Positions 25,377-34,037 of a stretch of 64,000 nt of DNA are shown here, in pieces (position 1 is the first letter of the stretch; every line of letters starts with the position of its first letter). The notes beneath the pieces are model-generated. The model did no database searches and had not been told where the DNA came from. It saw only the letters and a list, made by a program, of their open reading frames with translations. The stretch is from UBA7359 sp963976795 (GTDB lineage: Bacteria > Pseudomonadota > Gammaproteobacteria > Eutrophobiales > Eutrophobiaceae), in contig CAXBLT010000003.1 of assembly GCA_963976795.1 (NCBI GenBank), positions 124,001 through 188,000 of the forward strand, given 5' to 3'. Both the position numbers and the translations under genes were made by a program.

Positions 25377-27503
25377 TTAGAGCAAGATACCGCCATATTG
25401 AACGAAGAACGGCGCGAACACCAGACTAAGGATGGCAGATAGCTTGATCAGGATGTTTAGTGAAGGGCCTGAAGTATCTTTCATCGGATCACCAACAGTA
25501 TCACCAACAACAGCTGCAGTGTGCTCATCAGAGCCCTTGCCACCGTGGTTACCTGCTTCGATATATTTCTTGGCGTTGTCCCATGCTCCACCACTGTTGG
25601 ATGAGGCGATAGCCAGTACGCCACCAGCAACCAGCGAGCCAATCAACATAGCCGCTACTGCTTCAACCCCGAACAGGAAGCCCACAACAATGGGTGAACC
25701 CATAATTAGAACGCCGGGAGCGATCATTTCTTTTAGCGCTGCTTTCGTTGAGATGGCTACGCATTTCGCATAGTCAGGAGTACCCGTGCCATCCATGATG
25801 CCCGGAATATTCTTGAACTGGTGACGCACTTCTTCAATCATCGCAAATGCCGCAGCACCTACCGACTTCATGGTCATGGCAGAGAACAGGAATGGCAGAA
25901 CTGCACCAATGAAGAGAAAAGTGAAAACCAAGGGCTCTAGTAAGCTCATACTAATCGGCTCACCGCGCAAAGTTTCGGCGATAGTGATAAAGGCCGCGAA
26001 CAAGGCTAGTGAAGTCAATATCGCAGCACCGATCGCAAAACCTTTACCAATGGCCGCAGTAGTATTGCCAGCGGAGTCTAATATGTCAGTTCTACGTCGA
26101 ACTTCTGATTCCAGACCTACCATCTCCGCAATACCACCGGCGTTGTCGGCAACAGGCCCATAAGCATCGATAGTCAGGGTTAGCACGAGGCTACCCAACA
26201 TACCCAAAGAGGCGATTGCTATGCCGTACATACCCGCAAGTTCCCAGGAGATGAAGATGCTTATCGCAATTGCTAAGTAGGGAAGTACCGTACTCTTATA
26301 ACCTAAGGCGAGGCCGTAGATAATATTGGTAGCAACACCCGTCTCACAAGACTTGGCGACTTCCTGAACGGGGGCAAATTTTTCGGAGGTGTAGTAACCG
26401 GTTAATAAACCAACCGCTAAGCCCGATACCAGACCGGCCAGGAAGCAGAAGTAAACGCCTATATTCGTATAGTCCGCACCGTTTAACACGAAGTTGTCCG
26501 GGATCAGAGCAACAGTAAAGAAGTACATGACCACTGCCATGATGGCGCTGGAGATGATTAGCAGCTTCATTAAAGCAGGAGCAACATCGTCTTCAGTCTT
26601 TACGCCAACCATTAGCTTAGTGAGCAGGGCTATTGGAATACCTACAGCACTGATCAAAATTGGGAACAGCAATGCATCCGGGTTACCAGCAAAAACTACC
26701 GCACTTATAACCATTGCAGCACAGGTGCTTTCTGCACAAGAACCGAAAAGATCAGCGCCCATACCAGCAACATCACCTACGTTGTCGCCAACGTTGTCTG
26801 CGATCACGGCAGGGTTACGGGGATCATCCTCCGGGATGCCCTGCTCAACCTTACCTACAAGGTCAGCACCAACGTCTGCGGCCTTAGTGAAGATGCCGCC
26901 GCCAACTCGTGCAAATAACGCGATTGTAGAACCACCTAGCCCAAAGCCAGCAATCACTTCCATAAGGATGTGGTTATTCTCAGGTCCAAGATCAGCAAGC
27001 AAGGTGTTCATCACCACATAGATGATAACCAGTCCGAGGGTCGCCAGTCCTACCAGGGCAAACCCCATAACCGCACCAGAGTTAATGGCCACATCGTAAG
27101 CTGCAGAAATGTCTTTTTTCGCAGAAACCGTCGTTCTTGCGTTGCCTTGAGTCGCTACCTTCATGCCGATATAGCCAGAAGCGATGGATATCGCGCCACC
27201 AAAGAGGAAAGCGATAGCAGTATAGATGCCCTCATGAATATCAGGGGTATGAGTATCGTTGATCAGAATGGCGATAATGGCGGCAAATACCACCATGAAG
27301 ATCGTCAGGACTTTGTACTCCTGCTTCAAGAAAGCCATGGCTCCATCGGCAATAGCGCCGTGGATGAAGGTTAGCTTCTTCGCCTGAGCTTCATCCAGCC
27401 CAAGATCAAGTGGTATACTTACAACCTTCTTCATGTAAAAGAAGGCTATTCCCAAGCCCATCAGCGATAGGATTATAGTTACCCATATTGTTATGCCTGA
27501 CAT
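25377..27503 (-). CDS. hppA: K+-dependent membrane-bound pyrophosphatase (H+ and/or Na+ pump)
   Basis: A 708-residue, about 16-span membrane protein that couples PPi hydrolysis to ion export. Catalytic loops are intact: DVGADLVGKVEQGIPEDDPRNPAVIADNVGDNVGD near residues 215-250, and DNAGGIAEM. The C-terminal loop is NAKKYIEAG followed by GDTVGDPMKDTSGPSLNILIKL. SAGNTTAAIGKGFAIG carries Ala at the position that is Lys in K+-independent enzymes, so this is the K+-dependent class. Whether H+, Na+ or both are moved cannot be decided here. A promoter-like element lies 100 bp upstream. Confidence 0.96.
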   Translation of the reverse strand: MSGITIWVTIILSLMGLGIAFFYMKKVVSIPLDLGLDEAQAKKLTFIHGAIADGAMAFLKQEYKVLTIFMVVFAAIIAILINDTHTPDIHEGIYTAIAFLFGGAISIASGYIGMKVATQGNARTTVSAKKDISAAYDVAINSGAVMGFALVGLATLGLVIIYVVMNTLLADLGPENNHILMEVIAGFGLGGSTIALFARVGGGIFTKAADVGADLVGKVEQGIPEDDPRNPAVIADNVGDNVGDVAGMGADLFGSCAESTCAAMVISAVVFAGNPDALLFPILISAVGIPIALLTKLMVGVKTEDDVAPALMKLLIISSAIMAVVMYFFTVALIPDNFVLNGADYTNIGVYFCFLAGLVSGLAVGLLTGYYTSEKFAPVQEVAKSCETGVATNIIYGLALGYKSTVLPYLAIAISIFISWELAGMYGIAIASLGMLGSLVLTLTIDAYGPVADNAGGIAEMVGLESEVRRRTDILDSAGNTTAAIGKGFAIGAAILTSLALFAAFITIAETLRGEPISMSLLEPLVFTFLFIGAVLPFLFSAMTMKSVGAAAFAMIEEVRHQFKNIPGIMDGTGTPDYAKCVAISTKAALKEMIAPGVLIMGSPIVVGFLFGVEAVAAMLIGSLVAGGVLAIASSNSGGAWDNAKKYIEAGNHGGKGSDEHTAAVVGDTVGDPMKDTSGPSLNILIKLSAILSLVFAPFFVQYGGILL

Positions 27504-27608
27504 ATAAATTCCCCTAACTTTTATAAGTTATTAATTTTAAGGACAAAAGAGTAAAAGAATCACCGACAATGTCCCCCTCTGTCTTGCCGATGCCAAAAAG
27601 TGGTGCAG

Positions 27609-27636
27609 ATTGTACTTGCATATCCGACAAGTGCAA
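27609..27636 (-). promoter_or_regulatory. Sigma70-type promoter for hppA
   Basis: On the minus strand TTGCAC (27631-27636) and TACAAT (27609-27614) are separated by 16 bp. This predicts a transcription start near 27602 and a leader of about 100 nt before the hppA ATG at 27503. Confidence 0.6.
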
Positions 27637-27704
27637 AATCTTACACACTATTTTTTGCAATAATTTCTTGAGGTGTTTCAATTAGAAACCGTAATTTCTG
27701 AATT

Positions 27705-28208
27705 ATGTCTACTAATCACGGTTTTCCGCCAATTGCAGCTCCTGATGCCCGTATCCTGATTCTTGGATCCATGCCGGGGAAACGGTCATTGGAAAAGCAT
27801 CAATATTATGCGCACCCTCAAAATTGCTTCTGGCAAATCATGTCAGATCTATTAAATATCAAACCGGATTTAAACTATCCGCAAAGAAAGAAATATCTCA
27901 AACTAAACCACATTGCAGTGTGGGATGTTTTGGCGAGTTGTGATCGTGAGGGCAGTCTCGACTCAAATATTGACCTGTCTTCAGCACGGCCCAATGACTT
28001 TGATGTTTTCTTTGCGAGCCACAAATATATCAACACCGTATTCTTTAATGGTGCGACAGCTGAACGGTTCTTCAAACGATTTATATCAATTAATCTAAAA
28101 AGTATTCGGCTTAGGCAAATACGTTTGCCTTCTACAAGCCCGGCACATGCATCAATGACCGTACAGGAAAAATTGAAAAAATGGAGTGTAATAAAAAGCT
28201 ATTTATAA
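27705..28208 (+). CDS. DNA-deoxyinosine glycosylase (uracil-DNA glycosylase superfamily)
   Basis: This family excises hypoxanthine (deaminated adenine) from DNA in base-excision repair. The 167-residue protein opens GFPPIAAPDARILILGSMPG, the water-activating loop, and continues HQYYAHPQNCFWQIM and HIAVWDVLASCDREGSLDSNI. The second DNA-contact loop is LPSTSPAHAS. These match the family annotated as DNA-deoxyinosine glycosylase, with normal length. It is monocistronic, divergent from hppA. Confidence 0.88.
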   Translation: MSTNHGFPPIAAPDARILILGSMPGKRSLEKHQYYAHPQNCFWQIMSDLLNIKPDLNYPQRKKYLKLNHIAVWDVLASCDREGSLDSNIDLSSARPNDFDVFFASHKYINTVFFNGATAERFFKRFISINLKSIRLRQIRLPSTSPAHASMTVQEKLKKWSVIKSYL

Positions 28209-28221
28209 GTATGTAGAATGA

Positions 28222-29112
28222 TTAAATCGTCTTGAGTGCCTGCTGTTGTTTCCAGTCAAACCAGTTCTTTGGTATAAGTTTATTCATCACCCTGTCGATA
28301 CTTTGCATTATTATCAGATTGTAGAAACCATGACATTTGCCCAGCACTGTTTGATTCGCACAACGTAATGATATGGCAAAACCTGCATCATCATAAACAA
28401 AGTGATGCCAGTAACCCGCGGGTATGTATAAGGAATCTCCTTTCTCAATTACTACCTTATAGCCTTTCAGGTTTTTCATATTAGGAAAGCGTTCTAAATC
28501 GGGCTTTTCAATATCAACATAGCTCCGGCAGGTAAACGGATAACGATGTAAGTTTTTGCCTTGTTCATAAGGAAATAAATAGACGGTCTTTTTCCCGTAC
28601 ATTGCGGTATGTAAAACATGAGACATATCGATATCAAAGTGCATTTGGGTAACCGAGCCTTTACTGCCAAAAAACATGAAAACAAAGTTTTTAGAAAGCC
28701 CTTTCAATAGGGACGGAAAAACAATGTCATCGACCAATTCAGGAATTTCAGACTTTATATTGTAAAGAAACATACGCAAGTCTTGTTCTTCTGCTATTAC
28801 GGCATTGATGTATTCTCGAAAGGGGATGACCTTTGTCTTTGACATATAGTTTTTCCCCGCTGCCACAAAACTGGCATCATAGACTTTAACTTGTTTATCA
28901 CCGTGCTTTTCTTTGAAGAACTCAGGACTCCATTTATCAAGTGCGGGCCAAGCTTTAGCCACATCCTGAATTACCAATGGTCGAAGTGGTTTGAAATATG
29001 ATTTTGAGAATTCTTCCGGCTCAATATTAGAAACCTTATCAATCGGCTTCAAATCAAGTGTAGATTCAGGAAGGTCATTGCCTTCCAGGTTATTATCTGG
29101 CGAGGAACTCAC
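28222..29112 (-). CDS. JmjC/cupin-like Fe(II)/2-oxoglutarate oxygenase family protein
   Basis: This 296-residue cytosolic protein is a cupin_8/JmjC-type dioxygenase. The double-stranded beta-helix carries QMHFDIDMSHVLHTAMYGKKTVYLFPYEQG, whose H-x-D supplies two iron ligands. SLYIPAGYWHHFVYDD supplies the third (His). The N-terminal FSKSYFKPLRPLVIQDVAKAWPALDKWSPEFF is the usual cupin_8 opening. Substrates of this group include protein side chains and small molecules; this one is unassigned. Its start overlaps the hydrolase gene by 20 bp, so the pair is translationally coupled. Confidence 0.86.
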   Translation of the reverse strand: MSSSPDNNLEGNDLPESTLDLKPIDKVSNIEPEEFSKSYFKPLRPLVIQDVAKAWPALDKWSPEFFKEKHGDKQVKVYDASFVAAGKNYMSKTKVIPFREYINAVIAEEQDLRMFLYNIKSEIPELVDDIVFPSLLKGLSKNFVFMFFGSKGSVTQMHFDIDMSHVLHTAMYGKKTVYLFPYEQGKNLHRYPFTCRSYVDIEKPDLERFPNMKNLKGYKVVIEKGDSLYIPAGYWHHFVYDDAGFAISLRCANQTVLGKCHGFYNLIIMQSIDRVMNKLIPKNWFDWKQQQALKTI

Positions 29113-29902
29113 TGTAGGTATGAAGGATGTCTGCTTGTTCCCAGTGTAGGAAATGTCCAGCCCCCGGGATCATCTTGAATTCACAATCAGGGATTCGGGA
29201 AGATGCTTTCTCTATATCGCCCGGATCAAGAATCGCATCAAACTCACCACTCAATATAAGAGTAGACGCAGTGATATTCCCCAAGTCGATAAAATCTTCG
29301 ATATCGGACGCCTGCTCAACAAATTCACAATGGTCATAAAAGCTAAGGAATTGTTCTCGGCTCATACCGCGAAACTGCTCGATAATCTGCTTTTTATGGG
29401 TGTCGGGAATGTGTTGACCAAATTTTTCTATCATTAAAGGGGCGATGTCATCAGTCTTGTTCGTGTCGAACAGTTTTTGTCCTTCTCGGATTACTTCGAT
29501 AACTGCCTTACTAGGTTTGGCGCCAAAGCTACCCAAGATCATTTTATCTACTAATTCCGGATAACGAGCAGCTAGTGCAACAGAGATTATCGTTCCCCAT
29601 GAAGCAGCAGCGAGGATTACTGTGCCATTTCTGTTCGTTTCATTAATTACGTTATGTAATACATCAATCTGTTCGTCAAAAGTAATGCCGGGGTTTCCTG
29701 ATAATATTTGCCCGCGGCCTTGCCCAGGAAGATCAAACACAACGACAGAATAATCTGCAACGAAGTGACTAACGAACGATCTCCATGCTGCCATTGTCTG
29801 TTTAGCTCCACTAATACAGACAATAGTTTTCTCTGCTTCACCATAAATTCGGTAAGGCACTAGGAATCGCCCGAGACTTAATTCTCCTTTTACAATCTTC
29901 AT
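29093..29902 (-). CDS. Alpha/beta hydrolase (RhlA-like features)
   Basis: A 269-residue alpha/beta-hydrolase. The nucleophile elbow is LAAASWGTIISVAL, the acid is probably the Asp in ILSGEFDAILD, and the His is in IPGAGHFLHWEQ. VVVFDLPGQGRG precedes the elbow. The ASWG elbow and overall layout resemble RhlA, which joins 3-hydroxyacyl chains, but simple ester hydrolysis is equally possible. It is the upstream partner of the JmjC-like gene (20-bp overlap). About 395 bp of gene-free DNA precedes it. Confidence 0.82.
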   Translation of the reverse strand: MKIVKGELSLGRFLVPYRIYGEAEKTIVCISGAKQTMAAWRSFVSHFVADYSVVVFDLPGQGRGQILSGNPGITFDEQIDVLHNVINETNRNGTVILAAASWGTIISVALAARYPELVDKMILGSFGAKPSKAVIEVIREGQKLFDTNKTDDIAPLMIEKFGQHIPDTHKKQIIEQFRGMSREQFLSFYDHCEFVEQASDIEDFIDLGNITASTLILSGEFDAILDPGDIEKASSRIPDCEFKMIPGAGHFLHWEQADILHTYSEFLAR

Positions 29903-30297
29903 ACTATAGTTATTAATTCGTGTGATTTTGAGTTTAACTTGGCAGGAAAACTTCTAACATACATAAGATGATGGTTTAACTACATGATTCATTTATAGGC
30001 ATTATAAAGAAAGTTTCCTAAAAGTCTCTACTCTTTTTGGAACTAGTTAGCAATTGTTAATTTAAGAGGCAGCTCTTGGAAGCATCATTTTTTCTTAATT
30101 AATTACTCTATCTGAGTTCTAAAGTGTCACTTTCGACTCAAAATGAGGGACTAAGTTCTCATTTTTAGTCTACTTTCGTATATATTTACGCCCAAGAGTT
30201 CTAGACAAGCCTGTAGAGATGCCTTTCATGCACGTCTGAGATATAAATAATTTAGTGTGCTTTATTTCTGAGCCATATTGAATTCAGGTGAGCTTGG
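29903..30297. other. Gene-free AT-rich interval with two dyad elements
   Basis: No convincing reading frame was found here. Two adjacent dyads stand out. AAAGTG-T-CACTTT is at 30121-30133. GACTcAAAATGAG-N10-CTCATTTTtAGTC is at 30135-30170, a 13-bp arm with one mismatch. The interval lies downstream of the SulP gene and upstream of the hydrolase gene (both minus strand), so it should hold the SulP terminator and the hydrolase promoter. Neither dyad is followed by a T-run on the minus strand, so operator function fits better. Confidence 0.5.
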
Positions 30298-31923
30298 CTA
30301 TTTTTCCAATATTTGCTCTGATATTTTCAATGCCTGTAGGCGTGTCTGCGTTATATGAGTTTTGGGCAATAATTTGGCTACGCCGATCTGGCTCAATACT
30401 TTATCTACCGCTGAGCACATTCCACATAAAACAACTGAATCATTATCTCCTTGCACTTTGAGTATCACTTCTTCTATTGCCAGTGATGCGGTGCTATCAA
30501 TAAATGGCACATTTGAAAAGTCGATAATCAAGACATCCTGCTCGCGGTCGGTCGTTAATAACTGGACAACCTCCTTAGCAGAACCAAAGCTCATAGGCCC
30601 TTCAATATGAAACAAGACTATATGCCCCCCCGCATTCTCGAGTATCCTGGCTTCTTCTTCTGGCAGATCATGACTGTCATTCGAGCCTCCTAAAATTCTC
30701 ATGTTTTCCACTTGTGAGTCGGACATACGCTTAACGAATATCAGGCTCGCCATTATCGTGCCGATAGCAACAGCAGTAATCAGATCAACAAAGACAGTCA
30801 ATAATAATGTGGTCAACATGATCAGGACCCCTGATCGAGGCGCATTATGTATACGCTGCAAATAATTCCAGTCAACAATATCAAAGCCAACCTTCAACAA
30901 TATGCCGGCAAGTACCGCATGCGGGATATGCTCGGCTAATGTGCCCAGGCCTAAGACCATTAGCAATAACACAAGGGCATGCAATGCGCCTGAGATCGGC
31001 GTTCGCCCACCGGCACGTACATTAACGACTGTTCTCATAGTCGCGCCTGCGCCGGGAAGGCCTCCAAATAGACCGCTGGCAATATTGCCAATACCTTGAC
31101 CAAATAACTCTCGGTCAGATTTATGATGTGTTCGTGTAATACTGTCAGCGATTAATGAGGTCAATAATGAATCAATGGAACCAAGAAACGCGAGAACGAG
31201 GGCATATTTAATGATTATTGAAAATTCAACTATTGAAATAACGGGTATCTGTAGTACCGGAAGACCGCTGGGTATTTCACCAATGACTTTCACATCATTA
31301 AACATATAAATACCCAAGAGTGTAGAGACTACTAAAGCAAGCAATGTCCCTGGAATATAACGACTCAAACGCTGTGGGATAAAGCAAACGATAGCGAGAG
31401 TTGTTAAACCTAAAATTAATGCATGCGATTGTATTTGGTTGAATAGATCTGGCAGATCTAAAATTGATTTTAACGGACTGCTTGAGGATAGCTGACCTAG
31501 AAAAGGTGCTAATTGTAAAATGATAATAATGCAGCCTATCCCGCTCATGAACCCCGATATCACAGGATAGGGCACAAGGTTGATATAACGACCAAACTTT
31601 AACATCGCGAAGAGGATTTGAAATACGCCGCCTAACATAACAATGGTAAATGCGATTGCCGGGTTATCTGCAAAATGTATAACTATAGCTGTCATCACTA
31701 CGGTCATAGGCCCGGTTGGTCCGGAGACTTGCGCCGGTGTCCCGCCAAATATTGCTGCAAAAAAACCAACTATTATGGCGCCATACATGCCCGCCAAAGG
31801 CCCTAGTCCGGATGCCACGCCAAAGGCCAGGGCTAATGGCAAAGCGACAACTGCGGCTGTTAGGCCGCCATAAACATCACCTTTTAAGTTTTCTAGCGTG
31901 AAGCCGTGAGTAAATGAACTCAT
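30298..31923 (-). CDS. SulP family inorganic anion transporter with STAS domain
   Basis: A 541-residue SLC26/SulP transporter. The membrane domain of about 12-14 spans starts FTLENLKGDVYGGLTAAVVALPLALAFGVASGLGPLAGMYGAI. A C-terminal STAS domain (about 425-540) has LIIDFSNVPFIDSTASLAIEEV. The ATG at 31923 was chosen over the TTG at 31941 because an AAAGG site precedes it. Likely substrates are sulfate or bicarbonate; sequence alone does not decide. The surrounding sulfur genes make sulfate attractive, but this is inference. Confidence 0.92.
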   Translation of the reverse strand: MSSFTHGFTLENLKGDVYGGLTAAVVALPLALAFGVASGLGPLAGMYGAIIVGFFAAIFGGTPAQVSGPTGPMTVVMTAIVIHFADNPAIAFTIVMLGGVFQILFAMLKFGRYINLVPYPVISGFMSGIGCIIIILQLAPFLGQLSSSSPLKSILDLPDLFNQIQSHALILGLTTLAIVCFIPQRLSRYIPGTLLALVVSTLLGIYMFNDVKVIGEIPSGLPVLQIPVISIVEFSIIIKYALVLAFLGSIDSLLTSLIADSITRTHHKSDRELFGQGIGNIASGLFGGLPGAGATMRTVVNVRAGGRTPISGALHALVLLLMVLGLGTLAEHIPHAVLAGILLKVGFDIVDWNYLQRIHNAPRSGVLIMLTTLLLTVFVDLITAVAIGTIMASLIFVKRMSDSQVENMRILGGSNDSHDLPEEEARILENAGGHIVLFHIEGPMSFGSAKEVVQLLTTDREQDVLIIDFSNVPFIDSTASLAIEEVILKVQGDNDSVVLCGMCSAVDKVLSQIGVAKLLPKTHITQTRLQALKISEQILEK

Positions 31924-31991
31924 AATTGCCGCCTTTATCAATTCAAATTAGCTTTTCTACGATACATTTTAAATTTCGTTAATCATCATAC

Positions 31992-32609
31992 CTAAACCAT
32001 TCGGTTAATTTCTTTCAGCATTATTTGAGGACCTAGATAATTCACGCCAATGCTGGTTTGGCCGCTTTCATGATCTAATAACAAACCTGGGTATCTATTT
32101 ACGCCTAATCGTCGTGATAGCTGAATCTCGTGTTGTAAGATCTCATTTGTTTCTGGCGACTGTAGATCAAGTGCAAACTTGCCTTCATTTATGCCAATCT
32201 CTACGGATAATTCGATCAATGTCGAAAGCAAGGATGGGTTTCTCGCTTGTAAATAGTACGCTTGCTGAATAGCAAGGTTCATCGTTATATCAAAAGCTTC
32301 TCCTTGTTGTCGGGCTGCAATCACAGCTCGACAGGCTGGGTAGGTGCTTCTTCGTGGTTCGCAATTCAACCAGAAATCATAGTTAAATACGGTGCCTGGA
32401 ACTTGCTCTTGAATAGTCTGCCAGTGACTACGTACATACTGTCGAGTCTCCTCTGGCATAGGTGCTTCATTATCAGGTGCCAAACCACCTAATAGACGGA
32501 CTAGCGTTATTTGCTTTGGCAAGCCCTCGATCAAAGAAAGTAATGCTGGTCTGAATGCCCAGCACCAACTGCACATTGGATCATGAACGTAATAAAGCTT
32601 AACTGACAC
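31992..32609 (-). CDS. DsbA-family thioredoxin-fold protein (FrnE-like)
   Basis: This 205-residue cytosolic protein starts VKLYYVHDPMCSWCWAFRPALLSLIEG, giving a CxxC-type redox motif (CSWC) in a thioredoxin fold with the helical insertion of the DsbA/FrnE/2-hydroxychromene isomerase family. RRLGVNRYPGLLLDHE carries the cis-Pro loop. The start is GTG. There is no signal peptide, so it is not a periplasmic DsbA. It lies 20 bp after the phosphofructokinase gene and may be co-transcribed with it. Confidence 0.85.
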   Translation of the reverse strand: MSVKLYYVHDPMCSWCWAFRPALLSLIEGLPKQITLVRLLGGLAPDNEAPMPEETRQYVRSHWQTIQEQVPGTVFNYDFWLNCEPRRSTYPACRAVIAARQQGEAFDITMNLAIQQAYYLQARNPSLLSTLIELSVEIGINEGKFALDLQSPETNEILQHEIQLSRRLGVNRYPGLLLDHESGQTSIGVNYLGPQIMLKEINRMV

Positions 32610-32629
32610 TATTGATCAGTTTCATTAAT

Positions 32630-33895
32630 TCAGAGCTTGAACTCTGTGTTTAATATTTTTTTAACGGGCGTATTCTTTAATGTCACATATTGTGGCATAC
32701 CGCCTTTGTATGGCGGGTAGTCTTCCCCTTCAATTAAAGGGCTTAGGTATCGTCGGCATGCCCCGGTGATACCAAAGCCATCTTCTGTAATAAATTCTTT
32801 TGGCATCATCTTTTCAACATTTGCGACATCTTCCAGTCTTGCTTTGCCAATTTCCCAAACATAGGGTTCATCGGATATACGATGAACTGTCGGCATGACC
32901 GCATTCTCTCCGGCAATAGCCATTTCTACAGCTGCTTTGCCCAAGGCATAGGCTTGATCAACATCAGTCTTCGATGCGATATGTCGTGCTGCACGCTGAA
33001 GATAATCGGCAACGGCCCAATGGTATTTATAGCCTAAAGCATCTTTGATCATATTAGCCACAACAGGTGCAGCACCTCCTAATTGGGCATGACCAAATGC
33101 ATCGTGTGTTCCTTGTTCTGCCAGGAATTTACCATCTGGCCAATGCGCGCCTTCAGAAACTACGATTGAGCAGTATCCATATGTTTCAACTTTTTCCTTC
33201 ACTTTGCTGATGAAGGCATTCTGGTTAAACTCGACCTCGGGAAATAAAATCAAAATAGGGATATCATTCTCTTCGTCAGAGGCCAAACCACCAGCTGCGG
33301 CAATCCAGCCGGCATGACGCCCCATCACTTCGAGGACAAACACTTTGGTTGAGGTCTTAGCCATCGAACAAACATCATATGATGCCTCGCGAGTTGAAAT
33401 CGCAATATATTTAGCTACTGATCCAAATCCCGGGCAAACATCGGTGATCGGCAAGTCGTTATCAACGGTTTTTGGGACATGAATGGCTTGAATTGGGTAG
33501 CCCATTTTTTCAGAAATTTGCGAGACTTTATGGCAGGTGTCCGCTGAGTCACCACCTCCATTATAAAAGAAGTACGTAATATTATGCGCCTTAAATACCT
33601 CGATTAAGCGTTTATATTCTGCCTCACTTTCTTCCAGGCCTTTTAATTTAAAGCGACAAGAACCAAATGCTCCAGAAGGCGTATACCGTAAGCCGGCTAT
33701 ATCAGCATCAGACTCCAGGCTGGTGTCGATCAAGTCTTCAGTCAATGCGCCAATAATGCCGTTACGCCCAGCAAAGAGCTTTGCGATCTTTTCTGGATGT
33801 TGCCTCGCAGTTTCTACAACGCCACATGCGCTGGCATTGATAACCGCGGTAACACCACCAGACTGTGCATAAAAAGCATTTTTCGCCACTGTCAT
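32630..33895 (-). CDS. PPi-dependent 6-phosphofructokinase
   Basis: A 421-residue PFK that reversibly phosphorylates fructose 6-phosphate with pyrophosphate. GGGDS at residues 113-117 places Asp where ATP-PFKs have Gly. PKTVDND at 141-147 places Lys where ATP enzymes have Gly/Thr. Both are accepted markers of PPi use. VMGRHAGWIAAAGGLA is the sugar-phosphate site. Because the reaction is reversible it can serve glycolysis, gluconeogenesis or RuMP/CBB-linked metabolism. It fits with the hppA gene in the same window. Confidence 0.93.
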   Translation of the reverse strand: MTVAKNAFYAQSGGVTAVINASACGVVETARQHPEKIAKLFAGRNGIIGALTEDLIDTSLESDADIAGLRYTPSGAFGSCRFKLKGLEESEAEYKRLIEVFKAHNITYFFYNGGGDSADTCHKVSQISEKMGYPIQAIHVPKTVDNDLPITDVCPGFGSVAKYIAISTREASYDVCSMAKTSTKVFVLEVMGRHAGWIAAAGGLASDEENDIPILILFPEVEFNQNAFISKVKEKVETYGYCSIVVSEGAHWPDGKFLAEQGTHDAFGHAQLGGAAPVVANMIKDALGYKYHWAVADYLQRAARHIASKTDVDQAYALGKAAVEMAIAGENAVMPTVHRISDEPYVWEIGKARLEDVANVEKMMPKEFITEDGFGITGACRRYLSPLIEGEDYPPYKGGMPQYVTLKNTPVKKILNTEFKL

Positions 33896-33944
33896 AAACT
33901 TATTTCCCCCAGATTATGAATTAAATATGAAACCGAACTACATG

Positions 33945-33955
33945 AGACCGGGTCT
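33945..33955. promoter_or_regulatory. Palindrome AGACC-G-GGTCT between the PPi-PFK and bepA genes
   Basis: A perfect 11-bp palindrome sits in the 142-bp divergent region, 50 bp from the PFK start and 83 bp from bepA. It could be an operator site for either gene. No regulator can be named. Confidence 0.3.
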
Positions 33956-34037
33956 ATATTAGTCATGTTAAACTGCGAATGATAAAGTAAACATAAGATA
34001 ATGTGTTGTATTAAATATCATCAAAATATACTTTTAA

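Noticed and set aside
26494..27021. Long + strand frame (175 codons) opposite hppA
   Set aside because: It is antisense to a fully conserved pyrophosphatase region and has the Ser/Ala/Thr-rich shadow composition typical of such frames, with no ribosome-binding site or family resemblance.
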